A stretch of 36,006 nucleotides of DNA from NCBI GenBank assembly GCA_030427825.1, contig JAUICO010000045.1, forward strand, positions 1 through 36,006. Direction: 5' to 3'. Under the pieces are notes generated by a model. It had not been told where the DNA came from. It searched no databases and was given only the letters and a program-made list of their open reading frames with translations. This document shows positions 7,801-16,427 of this stretch, piece after piece. How positions within the stretch are numbered: the stretch's first letter is position 1; every line of letters starts with the position of its first letter. Source of the stretch: a bacterium (GTDB lineage: Bacteria; Myxococcota_A; Bradymonadia; REDH01). The translations under genes were made by a program, and so were the position numbers.

Positions 7801-10800
7801 GGGTCGGCCTCAAAAACCTTCGCATAGCGGTCAAAGGCAGCCGTTGGCGAATCCAGCGGTCCCAGAAGAATGCTCCCTGCGCGCAGCCACGCGTTCAACC
7901 GCCGCTGTTCGTCTCCTGTGGCGTCCGCAATTCGGTCGAGGGTACCGAGCAGATCATCCCACGCGCCGGCGCGGTCGTAGAGTCCGGCCAACGCCTCGTG
8001 CGCTGCCAGGGAGTTGATGTCGGTCCTCGCAGCCTGCTCAAAGGCCTCGGTTGCCCGTTCCGTATCATCGAGTCGATCCCGCGCAACTTCACCCAGCTTG
8101 AGTTGCAGCGCGAGACGCTCTTCGGCGTCCTCAGCGTACTCTACGCGGGACTCGATGATGCCGGCGAGACCCACCCAGTGGTCGTCCGCCGTGTAGATTT
8201 CCTCCAGGGCATCGAGCGCCGCGCTATCTCCCGGAGCCTCCTCCAGCACATCGTGCCAGGCCTCTGCGGCGCCTGATCGGTCACCGATCCGGTTCATCAG
8301 AATGCGCGCGATTCGTGTCCGCAGGTCCCTTCGCTCTTCCGGATCCTCTGCAACACGCAGGCGGTGCCGGTGCAGCTCGATCAGCTCCGCAGGGTCGCCG
8401 GACTTCTCGAAGATTCGTTCGAGGTTTGCGAGCGCTACGGTGTTGGACTCATCCTCGGCGAGCACCTGCTCATAGCTTTCACGCGCTGCCGCGAAGTTAC
8501 CGGTGGTCTCAGCCACGCTCGCGAGGGCGTTGAGCAGCATGACACGGGCTTCGCTGTCTCTTACGTCCACCGCGCCGCGCGAGAGCATGTCGACCACGCT
8601 GTCGCGACGGTCCAGCTCGTCCGCGAGGTTCACCAGGCGCTCTACAATATCCTCTCGACCGGGGAACTCGGCGAAGCCCTGCTTGAGGGTCTCGAACGCG
8701 AGCGCCTGATCCTCTGCCGGACCCGACTGTAGATCAGCGAGCTGCACGTAGAGCTCGCTGCGACGCCGAGGGTCCTTCACTGAGCCCAGCTGTACCTGGC
8801 AACTCGAAATCAGTACCTGCCAGTCACTCTCGGGTTCGAGCAGCGACTCGAGGAGGCGCGCCACCTGAATTCCATAGCCCTCGTCCTGAATCTGCCCGGT
8901 GCGTGTCTGCTCCAGGATTTTCTCGAGCAGCAGACGCGCGGGGGTGCACGACGAGTCCACTTCGACGGCGTCACGGAGTGCGTCCAGCGACGCCGAGACG
9001 TCGTCCAATTCGTCCAGGTACACAACGGCAACCTCGGTCAGCCGCGCCGCGCGCACGCCGTCAGAGCTTGCGTCCTCTGCGCGTCGGCGGAGAATATCCA
9101 CAACCTCGCGCCACTCGCCGGCGCCTCGCTGCAGGCGCTCCAGCTCATCAAGCGCACGCTCGTTGTTTGGTGCGATGTCGAGCGCCAGCTCCCAGGTCTC
9201 GATCGCTGAAGGCACGTCAGCGAAGCGCTCTTCGTAAAGCTGCGCGAGCGGTCGCAGGAAGTAGAGCTGCTCGTCGTCGCTTTCAGCATCAGCGGCGCTG
9301 TTGCGATACAGATCCTCGAGGTCTTCCCACGCAGCCTGCCTTGTGTGCAGGTCTGCAAAGACCCGTACCAGCTCTCGATTCGCCGGCGCCTCGTCGAGCG
9401 CATCCTGGAAGATGGTCCGGGCGCGGTCGATGTCGCCGAGACGCAGCTCCACGACCTGTCCCGCTCGAGCCCGCAGCGCGACCTGATCCGACTCTTCGAC
9501 AGAGTCCATGTTCGCCAGCTCGATAAACCCATTGGCGAGGGCCGGCCAGGACGCCGCGTTGTCTGCCGCCGCAACCAGCCGATCCCAGATCTCGCGCTCC
9601 GAGGGCACCAACCGTGCGCGTTCGAGGGTCGCCTCAAAGGCCGCGTACATGTCGCCGGTCTCTTCTGCGTGAATGCGCGCAATCTCGTCGTAGATTGCCA
9701 AGCGACCCGCGACGTCGCTCGATGGCAGCTGGTCACCGAGGAGCGCGATGAGCGCCGGCCAGTCGCCCTCGGCCGCGAGGTTCCGCTTCCGCAGCCCGTA
9801 GATTCGCGACTTGAGCTCGTCGTCGTCGCTCTCAATGTTCGTGAGCGCGGCGCGCAGCCCACGCGCATCAGGTTCGCCGTCGCAAACCTGCGTGAGGATG
9901 TCGATGGCGCCCGCGAGATCGTCGAGGTTCTCGTTTCGCGACTTCGCCTGGCTCAGGCCCAACGCAGAGCGCTCGGCCACATCTACAATGTGGGCGCGGC
10001 GCGTCTCGAGCAGCGCGTCCAGGTCATCCCAACGCTCGGTCTCCCGAATGAGGCGGCGAAGATCCCCGAATGTGATCTCGTCATCAGGGTCGAGGCCGTG
10101 CAGTTCACGCAGCGCCTCGATCGCGGCATCGCGGTTGCCCAGCTCTTCTTCGACGTCAGCGACGCGGCTGAGCACGCCGGCGCGCTCGTCGACGTCAACC
10201 GCGTCGAGCTTCAGGCGAAGTACGTCCCGCAGGTCTTCACTTCGACCGCTGGCGTCGTAGCGTTGCAGCAGCGCCTCGATGGGACGACGGCTGCTCGGCT
10301 CAATCTCCAACGCGGCGCTGTAGTGAAGTTCGGCATCTTCTGCCGCACCGAGAACGTCGTCATAAAGCTCGGCGAGGCGCACGTGGAGCGCAGCACGCTC
10401 TGACGGAACCTCAAGCTCCTCCAATTCAGCGAGCCCGTGCTCGTAGGCCGCCGCGACTTCGCTCCAACCTTCGGTGCGTGCGGCGAGCTCCTCAAGACGC
10501 GGGCGTCGATCCGCCGGTCCGCCGGCGGTAATCCATGCCTTGACGGCGGCCGACAGGGACGCGGAGTCGTCTGCCAGCTGTTTCGAGAACACCGCGGCGG
10601 CTCGATCCAGCAGGTCCACCCGAGACGAACGGTCGTCTTCCATGTCGGCTCGGTCCAATAGAACGCGGCCGAGATCGTTCCATGACTGGTTCTCTTCATA
10701 GGCGACAATCAACAGATCCGCCGCCTTCGCCTGGACGTCCTCGCCGGCGAGCAGAGTCTCGGTCAGCGCCAGGGCATCTTCTGAGGCCGGTCGCGCGGCG

Positions 10801-13800
10801 AGCACCTCGCCTACACGGGCAACCGCAGAGTCCGGGTCGGACAGCGCCATTGCACACAGCCGGGCAGCACGCGCCTGCAGGTCCAGAGCTTCCTTTTCGT
10901 CGACCAGGACTCGCAGACGATCGATCATTGCGAGCTGTTCGGCGGCTTCACCGGTGATTCCGTACAGGCGATCCAGGTTCTGCAGCGCTTCCACATCGTG
11001 AATGGCGATTTCCAGAACCTCGTTCCATGCGTCGATCGCCGCACGACGGTCATCCTGATGCACTTCGCAGACCTGAGCGAGGTCCGCATACAGATCTTCG
11101 AGCTCATCGTCCGCGAATGGATGCTCGATTCGATACTCGAGCAACGCGCGCAGTTCGGTCCACCGATCGGTAGCGCGATACAGGCCGTTCAGCCGGCCGA
11201 TGGCACGCGCGTGCCCCGGGTCCAGCGCGCGCACGCGCTCCCAGGTGGAGATCCCGTCGCTGACCTCCCCCAGTTCTTCTACCAGGCGCTGCGCCGCTTC
11301 AGCGAGTCGCTGGACAGTCTCCGGGGCCTCCGGGTCCCGCTCGACCCGTTCCAATAGGATTTCCACGAGACCACGGGGGTCTTCTACTTCGCGATACAGC
11401 GCCTCAAGCTGCGGCAAGACCGAGGGCTCAGCACCGATCCGGCGCGCCTCGGTGAACCATCGGATCGCACGCTCCGGCTCCTGCAACTCGTCGCGGCTTA
11501 TCTCGGCCGTTCGTACCCAAACCGCGCGGCGGTCCCCGTCGTCCTCCACTGCGCCGGCGAGTGCCTCATAGTGCTCAACCACCTCGGACCATGTTCCCAG
11601 CTCAGCGGCCATCTTCTCGAATCGCTGCCGGAGCGGCTCCAACTCGAAGGCGTCGCGAACCGCTTCCCGAACGTGTCCGAAGGCAAGACGCTGATCATCG
11701 AGCTTGTTCTCATAGATGTCTGCCAGATCAGAGTGGATGATCGACCTGTCCAGCAGATCAGACGCATCAGCGATTTGCTGATACATCACAGCAGAAAGAG
11801 AACTCCAATTGCTTGTTTTTGTGTATGAAGTACGAAGTCTCTCACAGACGATATAGCGCGCCTCCATTCCATCTTCCCGGCTCGAAAGCACGGACAGCGC
11901 CTGCTGCATCGATGCGGTCGCCGCGTCGTCGGTCGGGTGCACCTCAAGGACAGCGTCGAAGTCTTCGACCGCTGCGTTCAGGTCCTGCAGCTCGTCGATG
12001 TAGAGTTCGCCGCGTCGGCGATGGATTTTCGTCCGCTCCGGCTCGGGCTCGGTGACTTCAAGACGGCGGCTGAGAATGCTGACCGCCTCTTCGAAATTTC
12101 CGGTCCGCAGATGCACCGTCTCAAGTCCGTCCCATGCAGGCGCGTGATGCTTGTCGATGGTAAGGACTTCTTCCCACGCATCGACCGCGTCGCCCGGCCG
12201 ATCGAGAGCGTTGGCAAAAAGGCCGGCCGCGTCGTCAAGAAACTGGATTCGCTCGGTATCCGACTCCGCGGATTCTGCACGCACGATCAGGAGCGCCGCG
12301 AGGCGGTCGTCCACGCCGCCCTCACGGTAGAGGCCGTCGAGGGCCACGACCGCGTCCGGATCGTCCGCCACGAGCAGGCGTCTTCCTTCCCAGGCTACGG
12401 TTGCACCGGGAACGTCGTTGAGATCGTCGCGCAGCACCCGTGCAAGGCGGGGCAGCAGGTCAGCCAGCTCACCGCCGCGAGCGTCGCAGGCAGCGCGCCA
12501 TCGAAGCGCCAGATCCGGCAGCTGCTCGCTGTCTCGGGCCAGGCGCTCCATCTCATCCCAGGCGGCGGGGCCCGTGGAATGCCCTTCAAGAAGGCGCCCA
12601 TAGCGGGCGTATGCTGCGGCGGAGTCATGGAGTTCGGCGTCACAGATCCGCGCCACGTCAACGAGCAGCCCGGGCGCGGCGCCATCGTCGATCGCAATGC
12701 GGCGCTCATGCACCTCAACGACCTGGTCCCACGCGCGTCGGCCGCTGTAGGCATCTACCAGAAGGCTGGCAGCCATCTCGCTGCTCGCGTCTTCATCGAC
12801 CATCTCGCTCAGGTCCTGCAACGCGGCGTCTGCCGCGTCCCCCTCGCCGGTCTCTTCGATCACGCGGCCGTACCACTCAAGAGCCATCGGCGCGTCATCC
12901 AGTCGATTTCGCCAGGTTCGCGCCATGACCAACGCCGCGCTCGCGCGCTCATCGTTGCTGATCGCGTGTTCAAGCTGGTGCTCGCCCATCTCGACGAAGG
13001 AATGCCAGTCGCCCTGCGAGGCGAATGACGAGCGCAGCGAATTGAGCGCCCGCTCCGAACGCGGGTCCACCTCAAGCGCCTCGCGCCACGCGGCCTGTGC
13101 TCCGTCGACGTTCCCCATATCCGCCGAGAGAACCTCGCCTTTTCGGATGAGCGCGTCGACCTCGTCTCCCGGTGTGCCCGCAGCTTCCCTCTGCGAATCG
13201 AGCACGCCCACCAGGGCCGGGAAGTTGCTGTGGGTGCGATACAACGTGGCCAGCGCGCTCAGCGCCTCTGCGTCAGCAGTCCTGCGCAGGCGCACACCTT
13301 CGTATGCTTCGATGGCGGCGCTGTCGTCCTGCAGCGGGCCGGCCGACAGCCGGGCTACCGCGCGGAAGATCTCGACCACGCGATCGTCGTCCTCAGCCTC
13401 GGCGACGGCGCGCATTCGCGACACCCAGTCAGCTGTATTGTCTGACGCCAGCGCGAGGCGCTGCGCCGTGCTGCGCAGAGCGCCGTCAAAAGGTCTCAGT
13501 TCCCAGGCGCTCGCTGCCCAGTAGTACCCGGCCGCTACGTTGTTCAGCTCGTCTTCGTGAATGGCGGCCAGCTGCTGACGCAACTCCAGCTGCTCGTCGC
13601 CATCAACACGCCCTTCCAACCGGGCGATGGTACGCGCCTGACTGTCGGGGTCCCCGGCCTCGCGATACAGGCCGGACAGCTCCCTCAGCGTGTCGTCGCT
13701 GTCGGCTTCGATCGCAACGAGGGACTCCGCGGCGACGATGGTACGGGCGCTGTCCTGGAGCTCGTCGCGAGCCACGCGGGCCATGCGCGTGAATGCGTCC

Positions 13801-16235
13801 GCACGTAGCTCCGGGTCCTGTTCGGTGTCGCCGGATCGAGCGAGGTGCTCGTATACGAGAATCCAGCTGCCGGACTCTGCGCCCAGCGCTTCCAGGGAGT
13901 CCCAGTCCATTGCCTGCGCGTAGACGCGCGCCAGCCCTTCAACCGCCGGAGAGTCCCCGCCGTCGTGGTCCAGCAGGCGCCGCCAGGTGTCCCGCGCAGC
14001 CTCGGGCTGCTCAAGCTCGTCCATGTACAGGGTCGCCAACTCGTGGGCGTCCGGTACGCACGCAGCGACACCGGTGGCGTCAACACGGGCCTGTACGACC
14101 CGTGCCCAGTCCTGCCAGCGGGCTTCGCTCCCATAGATCGTCTCCAGGGCACGAAGCGCTTCGATGTCGCCGGCTCCGGTCTCTTCGCTGACCCGCTCCC
14201 AGGTGCGCGTCGCCCACGGCGTGTCGCCCAACTCTTCGGCGACGCGCCTCGCCACAATACGCAGAGACTCGACGCGTTCGTCATCAGGCTGCAGGCCGGC
14301 TTCAATCTCCGCGATACGGAGGGAGTTTCGAACGTCGCCGGACTCACGGTACAGCTCACCGAGCCGCTCGATGGTGTCCTCATCACCGGGCGCATACCCG
14401 AGGATTTCCTCCAGGGCGGCGGCGCTCCCAGAACCATCGAGGTGATCGTCCCAGATGTCCGCCTGCCGACGAAGCAGCGTAATCTTCTCTTCTACGTCGT
14501 CGGTGGCGCCTACCTTTCGCGCGAGCACCTCTACCAGCTCGCTCCAGCGGCCGGACTCCTCAAAGCCGCCCTCGAGGGCCGCGATCGCTTCGTGGTTGTG
14601 CGGCTCGATTTCGAGAATCTCAGCCCAGGTCTGGTTCGCCATCGAAGTGAGTTCGAGGCGGTCCCTGTACACGTCGACCATCTCCCGCAGGTAGGCGACG
14701 CGGTCCTCCGGGCTCTCAGCGCCCTCGGCGCTCTCGCGCAGGACCTCAACCAGCGCGTTCCACTTTCCACCATCGCGGAAGAGCCGCAGCAGCGACCCCC
14801 GTGCCTCTTCGTCGCCGGGAACGAGCTGCAGCACGGTCTTCCATGCGTCCGTTGCCCTGTCCTGATTGTCGAGCCGGTGCTCTGCGACATCAGCGATCTC
14901 ACGAGCGGCCTCGACCCGTGTGGCGGGCTCGTCCGCCCGGTCGCTGAGCTGTTGCAGCGCCGGAACCAGCTTGCGCCAGTCGGAGTTGTTTCGATGGTGC
15001 TCGACGTAGAACTGCAACATCTGCAGGTTGCTGCGATCGAGCATACGCAGCCTCTTGAAGCTGCGGTCTGCAGCCTTCATGTCGCCGAGATTGCGCCAGT
15101 ACAGGACAGCCAGCTTCTCAAGCACCCCGAGGTCTCGGGAGCGACGCCCACGTGCCTTGTTCGCGCGCTCGTACACCTCGGCGAGCTCCGCAAAGCGGCC
15201 CTCGTTTTCATAGCGCGCGGCGGTGAAACCGAGCGCCTCTGCGTCGTTGGGCGCCTCCTCAAGCAGGCGCAGGTATGCGCTCGCTGCCGTGCGATCGTCG
15301 CCGAGGTCACCGTGGGCAATGTGAGCGAGCTCGCGAAGTGCAGCCACCCGCTCGTCGGCGTCCTCTGTGCTGTCAGCGAGCAGCTCCAGTGAGATCGCGA
15401 GGTCGTCAACGGACTGCATGCGGCGGAACCAGTCCACCTTCAGGCGACATACCTCCGTGTTGCCGGGAGCCAGCTCATCAAGCTGTGCAAATACGGCTGT
15501 TGGGTCCGCGTGGTCTGCGGGCGCCATGTGCACGAGGAAGCGTGCCCGGGCGATGTGCGCCGCCGTTGCGTCGCCGTCCGACCCATCGGCCTCTGCCGCC
15601 AGCTGTGAGATCTCCGTCTCCCAATCTCTCGCACCGCCTTCGGCGGCGAGGGCGATGGCCCGTGCTTCTTCGTCGCCGGGTGCAAGCTCGAGTGCGCGTT
15701 CTGCGAGAATGGTGGCGGCGGCCGCATCGCCGATTTGTGTGAGCTGCAGGGCTGCCAGACTCTTCAGAAGCGCGACGCGTTCCGCCGAGCTCCCTGCGGC
15801 ATCAAGCTGGCGCTCGTACAGGCCCGCTACCATCTGCCACTGTCCTTCTGCCTCATACAGGCGCCGCACGTTTCGCAGCGCCATCTCGTTGTCGCTGCGA
15901 AAACGGAGCGCCCGGTGAAACGCCTGCAGCGCCTGTCGTTGCTCGCCGTAGTGCGCATCAAGGAGCACACCGATGCGTGTGCAGAGCTCAGACAGCTCAC
16001 TTTCGCGCCCGTCTTCGGCGCCGATGTTGCCGGTCATCAACTCAAGGCGGTCTATCAATCGACGCCAGTAGTCGTCATCGCCCTCACCCAGGGCCTCAGC
16101 GTGACGCGCGTAGAGCGCAATCATGCTCTCCCAGTCGGCGTCCAACATGTAGATGCGCTGCAGCCGAACGAATGCTTCTTCGTCAGCCGGATCGCTCTCG
16201 AGGCGCTCCAGGAATTGCGCGACGACGTCCTCCAT
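4851..16235 (-). CDS. Giant tetratricopeptide-repeat protein (~3,794 residues)
   Basis: One uninterrupted frame encodes an acidic α-solenoid of roughly 0.4 MDa. Nearly all of it consists of degenerate TPR-type units recurring about every 70-75 residues. Typical landmarks are a 'W-x-x-V/I-L-x-x-x-P' helix (e.g. TWAEILEIEPHNHEA), 'A-L-x-x-L-Y-x-x-x-G-x-W' (e.g. ALEEIYTADDHW), and 'L-x-R-R-x-E...D-x-x-E/D-R' (e.g. ILSRRLEV). By that spacing there are about fifty units. The last ~120 residues hold more canonical 34-residue TPRs (AELFYRLGCVRRELGDDRKA). No signal peptide, membrane segment or enzymatic domain is evident, so a cytoplasmic scaffold is the simplest inference. ATG at 16235 (MEDVVAQFLERL) is chosen because AGGGGG lies just upstream; the frame is open further to 16400. 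No partner is identifiable. Inverted repeats lie upstream. Confidence 0.9.
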   Translation of the reverse strand: MEDVVAQFLERLESDPADEEAFVRLQRIYMLDADWESMIALYARHAEALGEGDDDYWRRLIDRLELMTGNIGAEDGRESELSELCTRIGVLLDAHYGEQRQALQAFHRALRFRSDNEMALRNVRRLYEAEGQWQMVAGLYERQLDAAGSSAERVALLKSLAALQLTQIGDAAAATILAERALELAPGDEEARAIALAAEGGARDWETEISQLAAEADGSDGDATAAHIARARFLVHMAPADHADPTAVFAQLDELAPGNTEVCRLKVDWFRRMQSVDDLAISLELLADSTEDADERVAALRELAHIAHGDLGDDRTAASAYLRLLEEAPNDAEALGFTAARYENEGRFAELAEVYERANKARGRRSRDLGVLEKLAVLYWRNLGDMKAADRSFKRLRMLDRSNLQMLQFYVEHHRNNSDWRKLVPALQQLSDRADEPATRVEAAREIADVAEHRLDNQDRATDAWKTVLQLVPGDEEARGSLLRLFRDGGKWNALVEVLRESAEGAESPEDRVAYLREMVDVYRDRLELTSMANQTWAEILEIEPHNHEAIAALEGGFEESGRWSELVEVLARKVGATDDVEEKITLLRRQADIWDDHLDGSGSAAALEEILGYAPGDEDTIERLGELYRESGDVRNSLRIAEIEAGLQPDDERVESLRIVARRVAEELGDTPWATRTWERVSEETGAGDIEALRALETIYGSEARWQDWARVVQARVDATGVAACVPDAHELATLYMDELEQPEAARDTWRRLLDHDGGDSPAVEGLARVYAQAMDWDSLEALGAESGSWILVYEHLARSGDTEQDPELRADAFTRMARVARDELQDSARTIVAAESLVAIEADSDDTLRELSGLYREAGDPDSQARTIARLEGRVDGDEQLELRQQLAAIHEDELNNVAAGYYWAASAWELRPFDGALRSTAQRLALASDNTADWVSRMRAVAEAEDDDRVVEIFRAVARLSAGPLQDDSAAIEAYEGVRLRRTADAEALSALATLYRTHSNFPALVGVLDSQREAAGTPGDEVDALIRKGEVLSADMGNVDGAQAAWREALEVDPRSERALNSLRSSFASQGDWHSFVEMGEHQLEHAISNDERASAALVMARTWRNRLDDAPMALEWYGRVIEETGEGDAADAALQDLSEMVDEDASSEMAASLLVDAYSGRRAWDQVVEVHERRIAIDDGAAPGLLVDVARICDAELHDSAAAYARYGRLLEGHSTGPAAWDEMERLARDSEQLPDLALRWRAACDARGGELADLLPRLARVLRDDLNDVPGATVAWEGRRLLVADDPDAVVALDGLYREGGVDDRLAALLIVRAESAESDTERIQFLDDAAGLFANALDRPGDAVDAWEEVLTIDKHHAPAWDGLETVHLRTGNFEEAVSILSRRLEVTEPEPERTKIHRRRGELYIDELQDLNAAVEDFDAVLEVHPTDDAATASMQQALSVLSSREDGMEARYIVCERLRTSYTKTSNWSSLSAVMYQQIADASDLLDRSIIHSDLADIYENKLDDQRLAFGHVREAVRDAFELEPLRQRFEKMAAELGTWSEVVEHYEALAGAVEDDGDRRAVWVRTAEISRDELQEPERAIRWFTEARRIGAEPSVLPQLEALYREVEDPRGLVEILLERVERDPEAPETVQRLAEAAQRLVEELGEVSDGISTWERVRALDPGHARAIGRLNGLYRATDRWTELRALLEYRIEHPFADDELEDLYADLAQVCEVHQDDRRAAIDAWNEVLEIAIHDVEALQNLDRLYGITGEAAEQLAMIDRLRVLVDEKEALDLQARAARLCAMALSDPDSAVARVGEVLAARPASEDALALTETLLAGEDVQAKAADLLIVAYEENQSWNDLGRVLLDRADMEDDRSSRVDLLDRAAAVFSKQLADDSASLSAAVKAWITAGGPADRRPRLEELAARTEGWSEVAAAYEHGLAELEELEVPSERAALHVRLAELYDDVLGAAEDAELHYSAALEIEPSSRRPIEALLQRYDASGRSEDLRDVLRLKLDAVDVDERAGVLSRVADVEEELGNRDAAIEALRELHGLDPDDEITFGDLRRLIRETERWDDLDALLETRRAHIVDVAERSALGLSQAKSRNENLDDLAGAIDILTQVCDGEPDARGLRAALTNIESDDDELKSRIYGLRKRNLAAEGDWPALIALLGDQLPSSDVAGRLAIYDEIARIHAEETGDMYAAFEATLERARLVPSEREIWDRLVAAADNAASWPALANGFIELANMDSVEESDQVALRARAGQVVELRLGDIDRARTIFQDALDEAPANRELVRVFADLHTRQAAWEDLEDLYRNSAADAESDDEQLYFLRPLAQLYEERFADVPSAIETWELALDIAPNNERALDELERLQRGAGEWREVVDILRRRAEDASSDGVRAARLTEVAVVYLDELDDVSASLDALRDAVEVDSSCTPARLLLEKILEQTRTGQIQDEGYGIQVARLLESLLEPESDWQVLISSCQVQLGSVKDPRRRSELYVQLADLQSGPAEDQALAFETLKQGFAEFPGREDIVERLVNLADELDRRDSVVDMLSRGAVDVRDSEARVMLLNALASVAETTGNFAAARESYEQVLAEDESNTVALANLERIFEKSGDPAELIELHRHRLRVAEDPEERRDLRTRIARILMNRIGDRSGAAEAWHDVLEEAPGDSAALDALEEIYTADDHWVGLAGIIESRVEYAEDAEERLALQLKLGEVARDRLDDTERATEAFEQAARTDINSLAAHEALAGLYDRAGAWDDLLGTLDRIADATGDEQRRLNAWLRAGSILLGPLDSPTAAFDRYAKVFEADPTNHDAQLGLQALLENEDTAEFAADLLEPVFRNNGNTDALISLLSRRAEASSDSEEKGRILRSIAELAEEHQEAGATYTWYQRAFREAPGDLELLERLVALAHRTEREKSLVKLLDEVLDDESDAAIVSPVAMTLAHLHKEHFIDFENAALAYEMALDADPDNYKALAALDEVLARSGEFGRLTGVLERRIQVADADEIEGLRLRLAETLRGLTDDVEGALSIYETILEANPGCRPALDSVRGISQQPQYAAAAVELLERAHRRCDAWDELAEVLKQKVALADDPSLGAEISADLASVYLEHLEDSEAAFSAWCDVARLDPEQRGVWTKLSELATTEQRVQILESLRERQSEHISDDALRAGLMLDAARSATAHGDDAKARATLEEVVRFAADEEALEALTLLEELHTRCGDHAAMLSVLGRREELTFDPDEKLKLLARIARVAEEGAWDPARALDAWERTLEIDHACAAAFDGIERIHRAQGAWSDVLEVLERRVETQTDENDVFRTRAEIARVALEESDDLSLAIDAFERLLELAPTNVQLLTTLMELYRKQQAVDEEKDIIRRLVDLTSGAAQVRWLAGLATLSEQEFDDLDTAIDAHRRILVNEPGHRESRREMKRLLREAERWFDLIEMLQEDVAAADAEQANALRVEIARIAIDHLADETMAEQLLGQVRESEPNHRAALAASSRLFQHQGRWDESMTVLTEQLSVTEEPVERGNLLFEIGRIQQTHFNDAEGALGLYEDALELGADTPELYDALEQVYRSGARWGGVYEIMRRRVKSAEGEERRRQLLAIADLARDELKDVENEVLALRMAHDDSPNDLDVMDRLVSAGVRAGRSLEVAPLMERLLEASASGTRRRELYRYRYLEGRIALDRGDADGAIEAFSASRSLNATYVPSLLALGRLYVEAENWEDALSVLQTALLRQHDIPDAGQKAELFYRLGCVRRELGDDRKARDMFSRALKAEPEHADARIALDGL

Positions 16236-16313
16236 GAATCCCCCTATTTGCCCGTACGAACACAAGCAGATTACGCCCCGGCTCGCCTCTGCAACGGACC
16301 GAACCCGGGCGCA

Positions 16314-16356
16314 TCGCAGCTGCACCGTTACTGCATAACCTGCCGTGCAGCTGTGA
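16314..16356. repeat. Stem-loop / inverted repeat upstream of the giant TPR gene
   Basis: CAGCTGCAC at 16317-16325 is perfectly complementary to GTGCAGCTG at 16345-16353, with a 19-base loop. The stem extends outward by three further pairs (one G-T) to 16314-16356. It lies 79-121 bases upstream of the TPR start codon and downstream of the flippase-like gene's stop. No T-tract follows on either strand, so it is unlikely to be a simple terminator. It may be a leader structure or an operator. Confidence 0.55.
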
Positions 16357-16380
16357 GATTCAGATGCTACCACCGGCCCC

Positions 16381-16394
16381 GTTGTGGCCACAAC
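16381..16394. promoter_or_regulatory. Perfect 14-bp palindrome, possible operator
   Basis: GTTGTGGCCACAAC is a perfect palindrome with no spacer. It sits in the 192-base gap between the flippase-like gene's stop and the TPR start, about 146 bases upstream of the latter. Its length suits a dimeric DNA-binding protein. No regulator is encoded next to it, and function is inferred only from symmetry and location. Confidence 0.4.
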
Positions 16395-16427
16395 TGTCAC
16401 GGCAGCGACGGCGGACCTCGCGACCCC

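Noticed and set aside
6564..8276. Long open frame (about 570 codons) antisense to the giant TPR gene
   Set aside because: Its protein is Arg/Leu/Val-rich with no domain, and it mirrors the codon bias of the TPR gene on the other strand. Similar antisense frames (for example 11937-13028 and 13845-15392) occur along the whole gene, as expected at high GC.
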